NCBI GenBank assembly: GCA_031178585.1
Contig: JAPSIT010000007.1
Coordinates: 1-40,494, forward strand
Direction of reading: 5' to 3'
Length of the DNA stretch: 40,494 nt
Source: Arthrobacter sp.
GTDB lineage: Bacteria > Actinomycetota > Actinomycetes > Actinomycetales > Micrococcaceae
A program made the position numbers and the translations under genes. The notes below the pieces were generated by a model. That model saw only the letters and a list, made by a program, of their open reading frames with translations, was not told the origin of the DNA and did not search any database. Numbering within the stretch: the first letter of the stretch is position 1; every line of letters starts with the position of its first letter. Shown here piece after piece: positions 7,661 to 15,105 of this stretch.

Positions 7661-7768
7661 ATGAGAACGAGGAGTATGCCTGTCACAGTGGAGGCTGCAG
7701 AAGGACTAGCAACACCGGAAAACGACAACCCTGAGAGCTCCTTAACCATTCGCCGCGGACACTCGTGA
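7661..7768 (+). CDS. Possible 35-residue small protein
   Basis: An ATG is preceded by GGAAGGGG with five bases of spacing, a very good Shine-Dalgarno sequence, and opens 35 codons. The peptide is hydrophilic, with an acidic middle and a basic end (IRRGHS), and has no signal or membrane segment. No family is recognised. It could be a genuine small protein or the 5' stub of a lost gene. The RBS is the only positive evidence. Confidence 0.28.
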   Translation: MRTRSMPVTVEAAEGLATPENDNPESSLTIRRGHS

Positions 7769-7923
7769 ACGGAAGGGACGGCCCTGGCCAGAGACTGACC
7801 GATCGACGTTCCCCTCGAAGGCTGAGTGTTGCCAAGCCAGGGGCCCGTACTGCTTGTATGTCAACCTGCCGAGTGCTTGTGTGAATTAGCGGCGGCACCA
7901 GCTGCCAGTAATTGGGGGAGAAG
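7769..7923. other. Intergenic leader of the membrane protein gene
   Basis: About 150 bases without a gene. It ends in GGGGGAG at 7914-7920, the ribosome binding site that places the next start at 7924. No clear -10 hexamer stands out. Confidence 0.4.
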
Positions 7924-8223
7924 ATGGCTAGAACAGGAACATCCATGATGTACCAGCGAACACTGCGGGCAGGAATCATCGTAGGCGTGGTCGGCATCCT
8001 CATCATGCTCTTCACAAATATGTTCATGCAAAACATCGGCACGCTCACCTACAGCGGTGTCAACGGCTTCTTTTACGCCTTAACGCAGATTTACTTGCTC
8101 GTCCCAGTGGCCTGCATGCCCTTTTCAGCGGCCCTTGTTTCAGCCGCTCTGGTGATGCGTCATTTGGACACCACAAGTGCGTGGTCGATCGGGCGGCACC
8201 CTGCAGACGAAAACCGGACCTAA
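7924..8223 (+). CDS. Small two-TM membrane protein
   Basis: Ninety-nine residues from the ATG at 7924; the frame stays open to a TTG at 7912, but that TTG lies inside the RBS region. Two hydrophobic segments are seen at about residues 15-35 (AGIIVGVVGILIMLF) and 51-77 (IYLLVPVACMPFSAALVSAALV), joined by a short loop with NIGTLTYSG. The tail (about 78-99) is polar. With Arg residues near both ends, both termini probably face the cytoplasm. No family or function is recognised. Its GC content is lower than its neighbours', as for other genes in this accessory stretch. Confidence 0.6.
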   Translation: MARTGTSMMYQRTLRAGIIVGVVGILIMLFTNMFMQNIGTLTYSGVNGFFYALTQIYLLVPVACMPFSAALVSAALVMRHLDTTSAWSIGRHPADENRT

Positions 8224-8394
8224 GCGGTCGCTGACGACAGCCGACTGGGCGGGAATTAAACGTGCTCGAACGTCCGCCAAGGGTTCCCCGAACGATATCC
8301 GCCCTTTAGCGCCAGCAGGATAACGCCAGATACAGCTGTGTTTACAACCTTCGTGGAAGCGATTCGGGGGCAAGGCAGAAAGGACGGATCATGG

Positions 8395-8427
8395 TGGTGG
8401 CCGGAGCAGGCTCTGATCCGGCCACCA
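8395..8427 (-). terminator. Hairpin downstream of the FG-GAP protein gene
   Basis: A perfect 11-bp GC-rich stem (8395-8405 with 8417-8427) closes an 11-base loop, 65-95 bases beyond the leftward stop at 8492. No U-tract follows on either strand. The remainder of 8224-8491 holds nothing else recognisable. Confidence 0.45.
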
Positions 8428-8491
8428 ATCCAGCATTGAAGAGAGGACAGGACCGGGTCACCTGTAATCGGGCAGACCGGGTGTGCGGGTG

Positions 8492-10129
8492 TCAGTTGCT
8501 AGCGATGATGTGGTTACTCCATCCGCCGGTGTATGTCTCCCGTGGCGCCCAGGTGCTCTTGTTCGCTTGGTAGTAGTGAAGGACGCCAGCCGAGTCGCGT
8601 GCTCTCAGGCCGACTGTGCCGCTGCCGTGGAGCCCGGAGACAGTGTGGATGGAGTCCATGGTGTTCCATCCGCTGCCGATGGTTGCGCGGTTCTCGGAGA
8701 TGAAAGAGCCGGCACCGTTGGTGCGGAACAGCTTGAGTTGGCCGGATGAGTTTTTGGCAATGACGTCGGTGTTGCCGTCCTTGTCCCAGTCGAGCAGGTT
8801 GAAGGACAGTCCTTTCCAGCCGGTGCCGATCTTCACTGGTGCTGACAGGCCCTTGCCGGAGGGGTTGGCGTAGTGGAACAGATCCCCGGTGATATTGTTC
8901 CTGGCGATGATGGACGGGTACTTATCCGTTTTCTTCCACTTGCCGACGGTGATGTCATGGTTCAGCCAGCCGTTGCCGATGCGGTGGTCCTTGAATCCGC
9001 CAGTGGTGAGTCCCTCGCGATATGTCAGGATGCCGTCCTCGGGGCCCGGCTGGTCCTGGACGATCATGTCCGGAACGCCGTTCGTGTCAGCGTTCCAGTT
9101 GGTCACGAAGAAAGCCTTCGGGAACGGAGGCCCCTCCCCGATGAGCCGTCGCTCCGGTGTCACGCCCGGAGTCATCCAGGCATAGGACCAGAGACCGCCT
9201 CCGGGGTTATAGGCAGCCACATTGGATGTTGAGCTAATGGAGTAGTCCCAGTGGGTGCGTGAGGTGTCCGTTGTCTGGGCGCCTGCGATGGTGCGGGGAT
9301 TCCATCCGCCGGTGTACGTCTCCCGGGGCCCCCAGGCGCTCTTGTTCGCCGGGTAGTAGTGAAGAACGCCAGCCCAATCACGGGCCCTCAGGCCGACGGT
9401 GCCGCTGCCGTGCAGCCCTTCGACAGCGTGGATGGAGTCCAGGGTGTTCCATCCGCTGCCGATGGTTGCGCGGTTCTCGGAGATGAAGGAGCCGGCACCG
9501 TTGGTGCGGAACAGCTTGAGTTGGCCGGATGAGTTTTTGGCAATGACGTCGGTGTTGCCGTCCTTGTCCCAGTCGAGCAGGTTGAAGGACAGCCCGTTCC
9601 AGCCGGTGCCGATCTTCACGCGGGGCGCCAGGCCCTGGCCGGACGGGTTTCCGTAGTGGAACAAATCACCGGTGAAATTGTTTCTGGCGATGATTGACGG
9701 GTACTTATCTGCCTTCTTCCACTTGCCCACGGTGATGTCATAATTCAGCCAGCCGCTGCCGATGCTGTGGTCCGTGAATCCGCCGGTGGCGATTCCCTCG
9801 CGATATGTCAGGGTGCCGTCCTGGCCCTGCACGATCAGGTCCGGCACACCGTCCGCGTCAGCGTTCCAGTTGGTCACGAAGAAAGCCTTCGGGATCGGTA
9901 ACCCCTGCCCGATGACCCGGCTCTCTGGCGTCACTCCTGGAGTCATACTCGAAAAGGACCAGAGATTACCGCCGGGATCATAGGCAGCCACGCTAGCCGT
10001 TGAGTCTACGGAGAAGTTCCAGGCGGTATGGGGGGTGTCCGCTCCGTGGGCAGGAGGTACGAGGGATGAGCCGCAAAGGGCGGCGAGGAGGGCTCCCAGC
10101 CCTGCTCTGGTACGAATGGTTTTTTTCAC
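8492..10129 (-). CDS. Secreted FG-GAP/VCBS-like repeat protein of two near-identical halves
   Basis: A 545-residue protein with an N-terminal signal peptide (KKTIRTR, hydrophobic 10-25, cleavage near PAHGA at 26-30). The body is a tandem duplication: residues 35-284 and 292-545, in register at a distance of 261 residues, with 51 identical residues at 179-229 and 440-490. Each half has FG-GAP-like blades with Asp-rich, probably calcium-binding loops (NWNADADGVPDLIV and DWDKDGNTDVIAK), so a beta-propeller outside the cell is likely. The pattern LHYY-GW and WKKADKYPSIIARN recurs. Such proteins occur with peptidases, glycosidases or amidases in Arthrobacter and Streptomyces, but no catalytic domain is present. 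The GTG start has only a weak RBS. Role, perhaps binding of polymer or cell wall, is unknown. Confidence 0.85.
   Translation of the reverse strand: MKKTIRTRAGLGALLAALCGSSLVPPAHGADTPHTAWNFSVDSTASVAAYDPGGNLWSFSSMTPGVTPESRVIGQGLPIPKAFFVTNWNADADGVPDLIVQGQDGTLTYREGIATGGFTDHSIGSGWLNYDITVGKWKKADKYPSIIARNNFTGDLFHYGNPSGQGLAPRVKIGTGWNGLSFNLLDWDKDGNTDVIAKNSSGQLKLFRTNGAGSFISENRATIGSGWNTLDSIHAVEGLHGSGTVGLRARDWAGVLHYYPANKSAWGPRETYTGGWNPRTIAGAQTTDTSRTHWDYSISSTSNVAAYNPGGGLWSYAWMTPGVTPERRLIGEGPPFPKAFFVTNWNADTNGVPDMIVQDQPGPEDGILTYREGLTTGGFKDHRIGNGWLNHDITVGKWKKTDKYPSIIARNNITGDLFHYANPSGKGLSAPVKIGTGWKGLSFNLLDWDKDGNTDVIAKNSSGQLKLFRTNGAGSFISENRATIGSGWNTMDSIHTVSGLHGSGTVGLRARDSAGVLHYYQANKSTWAPRETYTGGWSNHIIASN
8661..8809. 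repeat. Intragenic direct repeat, copy A (783-bp period)
   Basis: This 149-bp block matches 9444-9592 with a single mismatch (8705 against 9488). It is the most conserved part of a duplication with a 783-bp period spanning the whole FG-GAP gene. Synonymous positions are as conserved as the others here, pointing to recent duplication or gene conversion. Confidence 0.93.
9444..9592. repeat. Intragenic direct repeat, copy B (783-bp period)
   Basis: Partner of the block at 8661-8809, same orientation, one mismatch in 149 bp. Unequal crossing-over between them would delete or add one 261-residue half in frame. Confidence 0.93.
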
Positions 10130-10352
10130 GTGGCTGCTGGGCCTTCCCCAATTTATATTAGAAACACTGGATGTCTATCCCCGGAGGCTACCCTTTTTCA
10201 ATCGAATGTAAAAAGGTTTGCTGTGCGTCCCAACGCTTTGTAACCGAACCGGTATTTCACTTGAGACATCCATACCAATCGGAGACGCAGTAGGTCAGAA
10301 TTGGTCGTTCGCGAGCTACACCGGAGTATCTTTCAAGCTTCGCTGTTGATCC
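10130..10352. other. AT-rich intergenic region upstream of the FG-GAP gene
   Basis: A 223-base stretch, the most AT-rich of the window. It contains a 7-bp inverted repeat CCTTTTT/AAAAAGG around 10190-10214, and TAATAT on the leftward strand near 10155, which could be the -10 of the FG-GAP gene. No ORF or RNA gene was recognised. The composition supports recent acquisition. Confidence 0.4.
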
Positions 10353-10841
10353 TCAATCGGAAAGATTCTTGAAGTAGCGAGCTACTGGCCATCGTTCGAA
10401 GCCAACTGCCTCATATAACCGCCGGGCAGGTGCATGGCCGGGATCATTACCAGTCTCTACAAGCACCATGCTCATGCCAGCTTTCCGGCCTACAGCGAAA
10501 GAATAATCAATGAGGGCCCGGCCAATCCCCTTACGCTGGTGGGCAGGATCCACGGCCAGAACATATACCTCGCTCATGCTGTCCTCCGGGTGCAGTCGAG
10601 TACATACCCAGCCCAATAGCTGATTACTCTCAAGAGCCAGCGCTACATTTTCCGGCTCCTCATCAAGAACAGCCGCCATGTCGCGGTACTGGCGTTCCTC
10701 CCATCCCAATGGATAGAAGGCCTCGTAAACAAAGCCGGGCACCGAGTCGCGGACCAAGGGAAACACCGGTGCCCAGGCTCTCAGGGAAAGTGCGAGTACC
10801 CTTTCCCGGTAGTCCGGCGTGTAACAAACAATTCGAACCAT
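10353..10841 (-). CDS. GNAT family N-acetyltransferase
   Basis: A 162-residue single-domain GNAT. Motif A is VLAVDPAHQRKGIGRALI, with the acetyl-CoA pyrophosphate loop QRKGIG at 102-107, and the C-terminal ARRLYEAVGFERWP is the usual motif B. The ATG at 10841, four bases after the peptidase E stop, is preferred over the in-frame start at 10862 that would overlap that gene. Acceptor substrate is unknown. It is the second gene of a two-gene leftward unit with the S51 peptidase, suggesting a joint role in processing or detoxifying a peptide-like or amine compound. Confidence 0.85.
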   Translation of the reverse strand: MVRIVCYTPDYRERVLALSLRAWAPVFPLVRDSVPGFVYEAFYPLGWEERQYRDMAAVLDEEPENVALALESNQLLGWVCTRLHPEDSMSEVYVLAVDPAHQRKGIGRALIDYSFAVGRKAGMSMVLVETGNDPGHAPARRLYEAVGFERWPVARYFKNLSD

Positions 10842-10845
10842 CCAA

Positions 10846-11535
10846 CTAGCCTTTGGCTGCAATGAGACTGGCCGGCAGGTAGTGTTCCGGACTCACAGAT
10901 TGGACTGCGAGTCCGTCGATGACGTACACGGGTTCCTTGCCAACAACGCGAGCCCCGCTGCTTCCAACCAGGAGTCCCGACCTTTCCGGGATGCCCAACA
11001 CCGGCTTGTTTTGCCGCCTACGCCACATCTTCGCTGTTGCTTCCTCATGTGCTGTGTAGTGGGGGAGCACAGTGACCCCTGAGACGAGACGCAGGCCCGT
11101 GAACTGCTCGAGCTGCGTGTTGTTGTCGTCGTGAGTGGCAGCGATTTCGATACTGTCGGAAGCGAGGATGGCCCCTGCACTTCCGCCGTACAGGGACCCC
11201 CCTCCTGCTACGAAGCTCCGTATCGGATCAATGAAGGCATGCGAGGCAACGTGGGCCAGAAGATGGAATGTGTTGCCTCCACCGATGAAGAGTAGGTCGA
11301 AATCGAGGAGTTCGTCAGGGGCGTGTCCGTCGAGGTCGGTCCAAGTGGTTAGCTGATGATCGGGCCAGTGCTGTGCCAGATTTCCTCTGAGCCAGTCGTC
11401 CGCGCCGTTCAGCGTGTCCCCGGCCAGCGCGAATGGCCAGTAGAGAATATTCGCGTTCAGCCGAAACATCTCCGCCCAAAGCAGGTGTTCGTCATCAGGC
11501 GAGCCTCCGCCGCCCAGATAAATGGTTCCACGCAT
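10846..11535 (-). CDS. Peptidase E-like serine peptidase (family S51)
   Basis: A 229-residue cytoplasmic protein. LLFIGGGNTFHLL (82-94) and LYGGSAGAILAS (115-126) are the signature blocks of S51 peptidases, with the nucleophile elbow serine at 119 and a likely catalytic His at 159 (VLPHY). E. coli PepE of this family cleaves dipeptides beginning with Asp; other members are cyanophycinases or act on alpha-aspartyl peptides, so exact specificity is open. The length matches PepE (229). The GNAT gene follows after four bases. I keep the symbol blank because family members differ in substrate. Confidence 0.83.
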   Translation of the reverse strand: MRGTIYLGGGGSPDDEHLLWAEMFRLNANILYWPFALAGDTLNGADDWLRGNLAQHWPDHQLTTWTDLDGHAPDELLDFDLLFIGGGNTFHLLAHVASHAFIDPIRSFVAGGGSLYGGSAGAILASDSIEIAATHDDNNTQLEQFTGLRLVSGVTVLPHYTAHEEATAKMWRRRQNKPVLGIPERSGLLVGSSGARVVGKEPVYVIDGLAVQSVSPEHYLPASLIAAKG

Positions 11536-11774
11536 GGCTCATTGTTACTACGGGGCTCCGATACTGCAATTCGCCGGTGGCTGGAACGGTGGCAGGAATG
11601 TCGGTCATGCGCTTCACCCATCCGCTGCCGAATCCAGCGTTGCCGTCTTTTGTCCATGCAAGACGGGTAGGCTGAGGACCTCTGTTTCATGCGGGATGGG
11701 TGGCTTCCACGGCGGGCCCCGTCTGTGCAGACGTCCACGCAGGCGTCGTCAACGAGAACTGGAGGCTGGACCCC
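11536..11774. other. Divergent intergenic region
   Basis: A 239-base region between the leftward peptidase and the rightward VOC gene. It should hold both promoters, but I see no confident hexamers. The frames through it are short and overlap in all directions. Confidence 0.35.
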
Positions 11775-12215
11775 ATGTCACATGTGCGACGCTTCGACCA
11801 CGTCGGCATCACCGTTGCTGACCTTGCCAGAGCAACGGCGTTCTTCGTCGGTCTGGGTCTCGAGGTCGAGGGCCGGATGTTCATGGAGGGCGAATTCGTG
11901 GACACCGTCATCGGCATCCCCGATTCCCGCAGCGAGATCGTCATGCTGCGGCCGCCTGACGGAGGTGCCGGCGTGGAGCTGTCGAGCTTCGTTCGACCGG
12001 ACCACGAGCCCGGGTCTCCTGCCGCAATGTCTACCGAGCTAGGACTGCGCAACGTGGCTTTCGAGGTGGACGACCTCCAAGCAGCCGTCGAATGGCTGGC
12101 CCAGGAAGGCTACGGCCTGATCGGCGGCGTGGGTCAATACGAGCACATCTGGCGTATGGCCTACGTGCGCGGACCGGAAGGGATCATTGTGGCCCTGGCC
12201 GAGCGGATCGGTTAA
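11775..12215 (+). CDS. VOC (glyoxalase/bleomycin resistance) family protein
   Basis: A 146-residue protein from ATG 11775; a longer frame from 11700 lacks an RBS, while GGAGG lies 9-10 bases before 11775. The start RRFDHVGITVADLARATAFF is the classic first beta-alpha unit of the fold, with a metal-ligand His at about 7. The second half begins LRNVAFEVDDLQAAVEWL, and WRMAYVRGPEGIIVALAE gives the closing strand with the Glu ligand. Such proteins include metal-dependent dioxygenases, isomerases and drug-binding proteins. Which one cannot be decided here. Its neighbours give no clue. Confidence 0.85.
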   Translation: MSHVRRFDHVGITVADLARATAFFVGLGLEVEGRMFMEGEFVDTVIGIPDSRSEIVMLRPPDGGAGVELSSFVRPDHEPGSPAAMSTELGLRNVAFEVDDLQAAVEWLAQEGYGLIGGVGQYEHIWRMAYVRGPEGIIVALAERIG

Positions 12216-12278
12216 CACCGGGGAGTTGGACCGACTGCTGGTGCAGGTGCAACCCGTCCGGGTTACGGCCGCCACACG

Positions 12279-13352
12279 TCACCAACCGCCGCGTGTGGGC
12301 GTATGTCCCTTCCGGGCGTCGTCGGGCATCGCCATTTCGGCCCGCAGGCCCAGGAGCCGGATCGGACGGCCCGCTTCGATTCCGGCCGCAAGGTCCAAAG
12401 CCCGCGCGAGGATTTCGTTCCGGTCGAATGTCTCGGGGATCTTCCTCGCGTGGGTCTTGGTGAAGAACGGCGCGTACCGAACCTTGAGTGTCAGCCCAAC
12501 CACCGGCCGTCCTTCGGCCACAACGTCCTCAAGGACACGAGCTGTCAGCTCCCTCACAGCGTCGTCCACCTGGGCAGGCTCGGTCAGGTCGCGCTGGAAG
12601 GTGGTCTCCCGGCTGTGCCCGCGGGCAACCCACGGGGTGTCGTCCACAACGCTGGCGCCGTCCCCGCGTCCGAGCTCCGCGTACCAGGGTCCCATCCTGG
12701 GGCCGAACTCCGGAACCAGCTCTCGCGGGTCGCACGCGGCGAGCTCGGCGACGGTGTTGATGCCGAGTTTGGCCAGCCGGCCCGACACTTTGGTTCCGAC
12801 GCCCCACAGATCTTTGGTGGGCCGACTGCCCATGACCTCGAGCCAGTTCCCGGCCGTGAGACGGTAGACGCCGGCCGGCTTGCCGAAACCGGTGGCGACC
12901 TTGGCCCGGACCAGGGTGTCGCCGATGCCCACGCTGCAATGCAGCTGCGTTCGCTCCAGGACGGCGGCCTGCACCTGCCGGGCGTAGCTTTCCGGATCCT
13001 CTGTCTCAGCGCCTACAAAGGCTTCATCCCAGCCCAGCACCTGGACAGTGGCGCCGGGCTGCGCGCGAAGGGTGGCCATCACCGTTTCAGACGCCGCGAG
13101 GTATGCCTCCTGATCGACGGGCAGGATCACAGCGTCGGGCACCTTCCGGGCTGCGACGCGTAGGGGCATTCCGGAACCCACGCCGAACGCCCGGGCTTCG
13201 TAGGATGCGGTCGACACCACAGCCCTTTCCGTGGGATCGCCCCGACCGCCGACAATGATCGGCTTGCCCGCAAGCTCCGGCCGCCGGAGTACTTCGACCG
13301 CCGCGATGAACTGGTCAAGATCGACGTGCAGCACCCACCGGTTTCCGCTCAC
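12279..13352 (-). CDS. dinB: Y-family DNA polymerase IV, DinB2-like
   Basis: A 357-residue translesion polymerase from the GTG at 13352; the frame runs further upstream but without homologous sequence. RWVLHVDLDQFIAAVE (5-20) carries metal-binding Asp 11, YEARAFGV (51-58) contacts the incoming triphosphate, and GWDEAF (107-112) has the Asp109/Glu110 pair. A helix-hairpin-helix thumb region and a little-finger domain (PVVGLTLKVRYAPF) follow. Position 16 corresponds to the steric-gate Phe13 of E. coli DinB but is Ile. Mycobacterial DinB2 has Leu there and readily inserts ribonucleotides, so this enzyme may tolerate rNTPs. No LexA box was seen in the short upstream region. A GNAT gene ends 148 bases upstream on the same strand. 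Confidence 0.9.
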   Translation of the reverse strand: MSGNRWVLHVDLDQFIAAVEVLRRPELAGKPIIVGGRGDPTERAVVSTASYEARAFGVGSGMPLRVAARKVPDAVILPVDQEAYLAASETVMATLRAQPGATVQVLGWDEAFVGAETEDPESYARQVQAAVLERTQLHCSVGIGDTLVRAKVATGFGKPAGVYRLTAGNWLEVMGSRPTKDLWGVGTKVSGRLAKLGINTVAELAACDPRELVPEFGPRMGPWYAELGRGDGASVVDDTPWVARGHSRETTFQRDLTEPAQVDDAVRELTARVLEDVVAEGRPVVGLTLKVRYAPFFTKTHARKIPETFDRNEILARALDLAAGIEAGRPIRLLGLRAEMAMPDDARKGHTPTRGGW

Positions 13353-13500
13353 GCCACCAGTCTGCCCTAAACATCCCTGGCAAGCACCGGCTCCCCCCGA
13401 ACCTGGCCGCAAACCTTACGGCCTCCTGACCTTTCCAGCAGGATTGCGTTCCGCAAGCCGTTGCTTACCGGACAAGCGCGGAGACGGCCCTGTGCGGCCC

Positions 13501-14013
13501 CTAGGTTTGCCCGGGATCCCAGCGACCGGAACGCACCATGCGAACTTCCCGCACGTTATCCTCGGTCTGGCTGACCCCATCCGGCACGAACCCATGCTTG
13601 CGATAGAAGGCCTGTGCCCGCGGGTTGGGGTCCGCGACCCACAGCGCTGCCGTTTCGCCAGGGGCGACAACAGCGTCCAACAGCGCTTCTCCCACACCAA
13701 AGCCATGATGCAGGGCGAGAACGTACAGCACGTAAAGATGCACCGACCAAGGCTTGTCCTGCACCGGTCCGGCCATTGCAACACCAATAAGCGACCCCTG
13801 GCACTCTGCAACGGCCATGCGATAGGCGAAGAATCGTTCTTCTGTCAGTACGGTGGTCCAAAGCGACTCCCGGGCCGGGAGCAAATCCGGACTGTCGAGG
13901 AGTTCGTCCGGCATGAGTCCGCGATAGGTCTCTTGCCAGGATGCGACGTGCATAGATGCCATGGCCTGAGCATCTTCGGCCTTGGCGGCGCGAACAAGGA
14001 AACCTTCCGTCAT
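13501..14013 (-). CDS. GNAT family N-acetyltransferase
   Basis: A 170-residue GNAT. MTEGFLVRAAKAEDAQAMASMHVASWQETYRGLMPDE is a standard N-terminus in which WxxTYRG marks the acceptor-binding helix, and LALHHGFGVGEALLDA is a degenerate motif A in which the usual Q-x-x-G reads HHGFGVG. It ends PRAQAFYRKHGFVPDG, motif B. The ATG at 14013 is chosen because a TATGCT -10 box lies seven bases upstream, giving a leaderless message. The longer frame to 14088 overlaps the oxidoreductase gene. Acceptor substrate unknown. Confidence 0.83.
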   Translation of the reverse strand: MTEGFLVRAAKAEDAQAMASMHVASWQETYRGLMPDELLDSPDLLPARESLWTTVLTEERFFAYRMAVAECQGSLIGVAMAGPVQDKPWSVHLYVLYVLALHHGFGVGEALLDAVVAPGETAALWVADPNPRAQAFYRKHGFVPDGVSQTEDNVREVRMVRSGRWDPGQT

Positions 14014-14026
14014 AAGCCTGAGCATA
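14014..14026 (-). promoter_or_regulatory. -10 element of a leaderless promoter (GNAT gene)
   Basis: On the leftward strand TATGCT (14026-14021) is followed by seven bases and the ATG at 14013. The spacing is identical to that before the genes at 3491 and 29021. It lies just before the 3' end of the oxidoreductase gene. Confidence 0.45.
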
Positions 14027-14044
14027 GGGGGCTGTTCAGGCACG

Positions 14045-15010
14045 TTACGGCACCAGCAGCACCTTGCCCGTCGTGCGCCGGCCTTCAAGGTCCTCGTGGG
14101 CCTGGCGTGCTTCGGCCAGGGGATAGGTGGCGCCGATCCGGACCTTGAGGTTGCCGTTGGCGGCGGCCGCGAAGATCTCCCCGGACCGCCAATGGCGCTC
14201 CTGCTCGTTCAGCAGGAAGTGGGCCAGGGACGGCCGGGTGAGCGTCAGCGAGCCGCCGGCATTCAGTCGCTGCGGGTCAACGGGCGGGACGGCACCGGAC
14301 GCCGCCCCGAACAGCACCAGCGATCCACGGGTGCGCAGGCAGGACAATGACCCGTCGAACGTGTTCCGGCCGACGCCGTCGTACACCACGTCCACGCCCC
14401 TGCCGCCGGTCAGCTCGCGGACGTGGTGGGGAAACCCTTCGTACCGCAACACGTGGTCGGCGCCGGCCTCCCGGGCCAGTTCTTCCTTACCGTCGGAGGA
14501 CACCGTGGTGAGGACCCTTGCGCCGCGCTCCTTGAGCAGCTGGGTCAGCAGCAGGCCAACACCGCCGGCGCCGGCATGCGTCAGCACCGTATGGCCCGGC
14601 TCTACCCGGAACGACGAGTTGATGAGGTAATGCGCCGTCATTCCCTGCAGGGGGAGTGCCGCCGCCGTCTGGTCGTCCACTCCGTCCGGCACAGGGAGAG
14701 CCTTTGCCGCATCAAGCACCGTGTAGCCGGCGTAGCATTTAGAACCCTCGGCTGTAGCTACCCGGCTGCCTACCGAGAAAGTCTCGACGCCTTCGCCGAC
14801 TTCCTCAACTGTGCCGGCGACCTCCGAGCCCGGGGTGAAAGGGAAGGGCACCTGGTACATGCCGCCGCGCTGGTACGTGTCGATGAAGTTCACGCCGGCT
14901 GCTGCCACCTTGATGAGCAGCTGGCCGGGGCCGGGAACGGGACGGTCGATCTCCGCGAAGTCCAGGACCTCGGGTCCGCCCGGCTGCTGGGCGACGATGG
15001 CATGCGTCAT
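14045..15010 (-). CDS. NADPH:quinone oxidoreductase (zinc-free MDR family)
   Basis: A 321-residue medium-chain reductase of the QOR type. The ATG at 15010 is preceded by AAAGGAGAG six bases away, which settles the start. An N-terminal GroES-like domain (VAAAGVNFIDTYQRGGMY at 36-52, PGSEVAGTVEEVG) lacks the cysteine cluster of zinc alcohol dehydrogenases. The Rossmann part has THAGAGGVGLLLTQLL (144-159) for NADPH. It ends VLLVP as is common in QORs. It should reduce quinones or enones by one two-electron step, in the cytoplasm. A stop 31 bases before the GNAT start suggests possible co-transcription, although that GNAT has its own -10 box. Confidence 0.9.
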   Translation of the reverse strand: MTHAIVAQQPGGPEVLDFAEIDRPVPGPGQLLIKVAAAGVNFIDTYQRGGMYQVPFPFTPGSEVAGTVEEVGEGVETFSVGSRVATAEGSKCYAGYTVLDAAKALPVPDGVDDQTAAALPLQGMTAHYLINSSFRVEPGHTVLTHAGAGGVGLLLTQLLKERGARVLTTVSSDGKEELAREAGADHVLRYEGFPHHVRELTGGRGVDVVYDGVGRNTFDGSLSCLRTRGSLVLFGAASGAVPPVDPQRLNAGGSLTLTRPSLAHFLLNEQERHWRSGEIFAAAANGNLKVRIGATYPLAEARQAHEDLEGRRTTGKVLLVP

Positions 15011-15105
15011 TGAAGCTCTCCTTTCCCGGGCCGGGACTTCCGACCGCCGGATTCTCAAACCATCCTATGGAGAGCCGTGCACGAGGCGAAGTCAGGCACA
15101 CCTCA

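Noticed and set aside
12251..12264. Six-bp hairpin between the VOC and dinB genes
   Set aside because: Too short, two-base loop and no U-tract; not convincing as a terminator for the convergent genes.
13231..14148. 305-residue rightward frame spanning dinB, the GNAT and the quinone oxidoreductase
   Set aside because: Crosses the ends of three genes on the other strand and has no domain.
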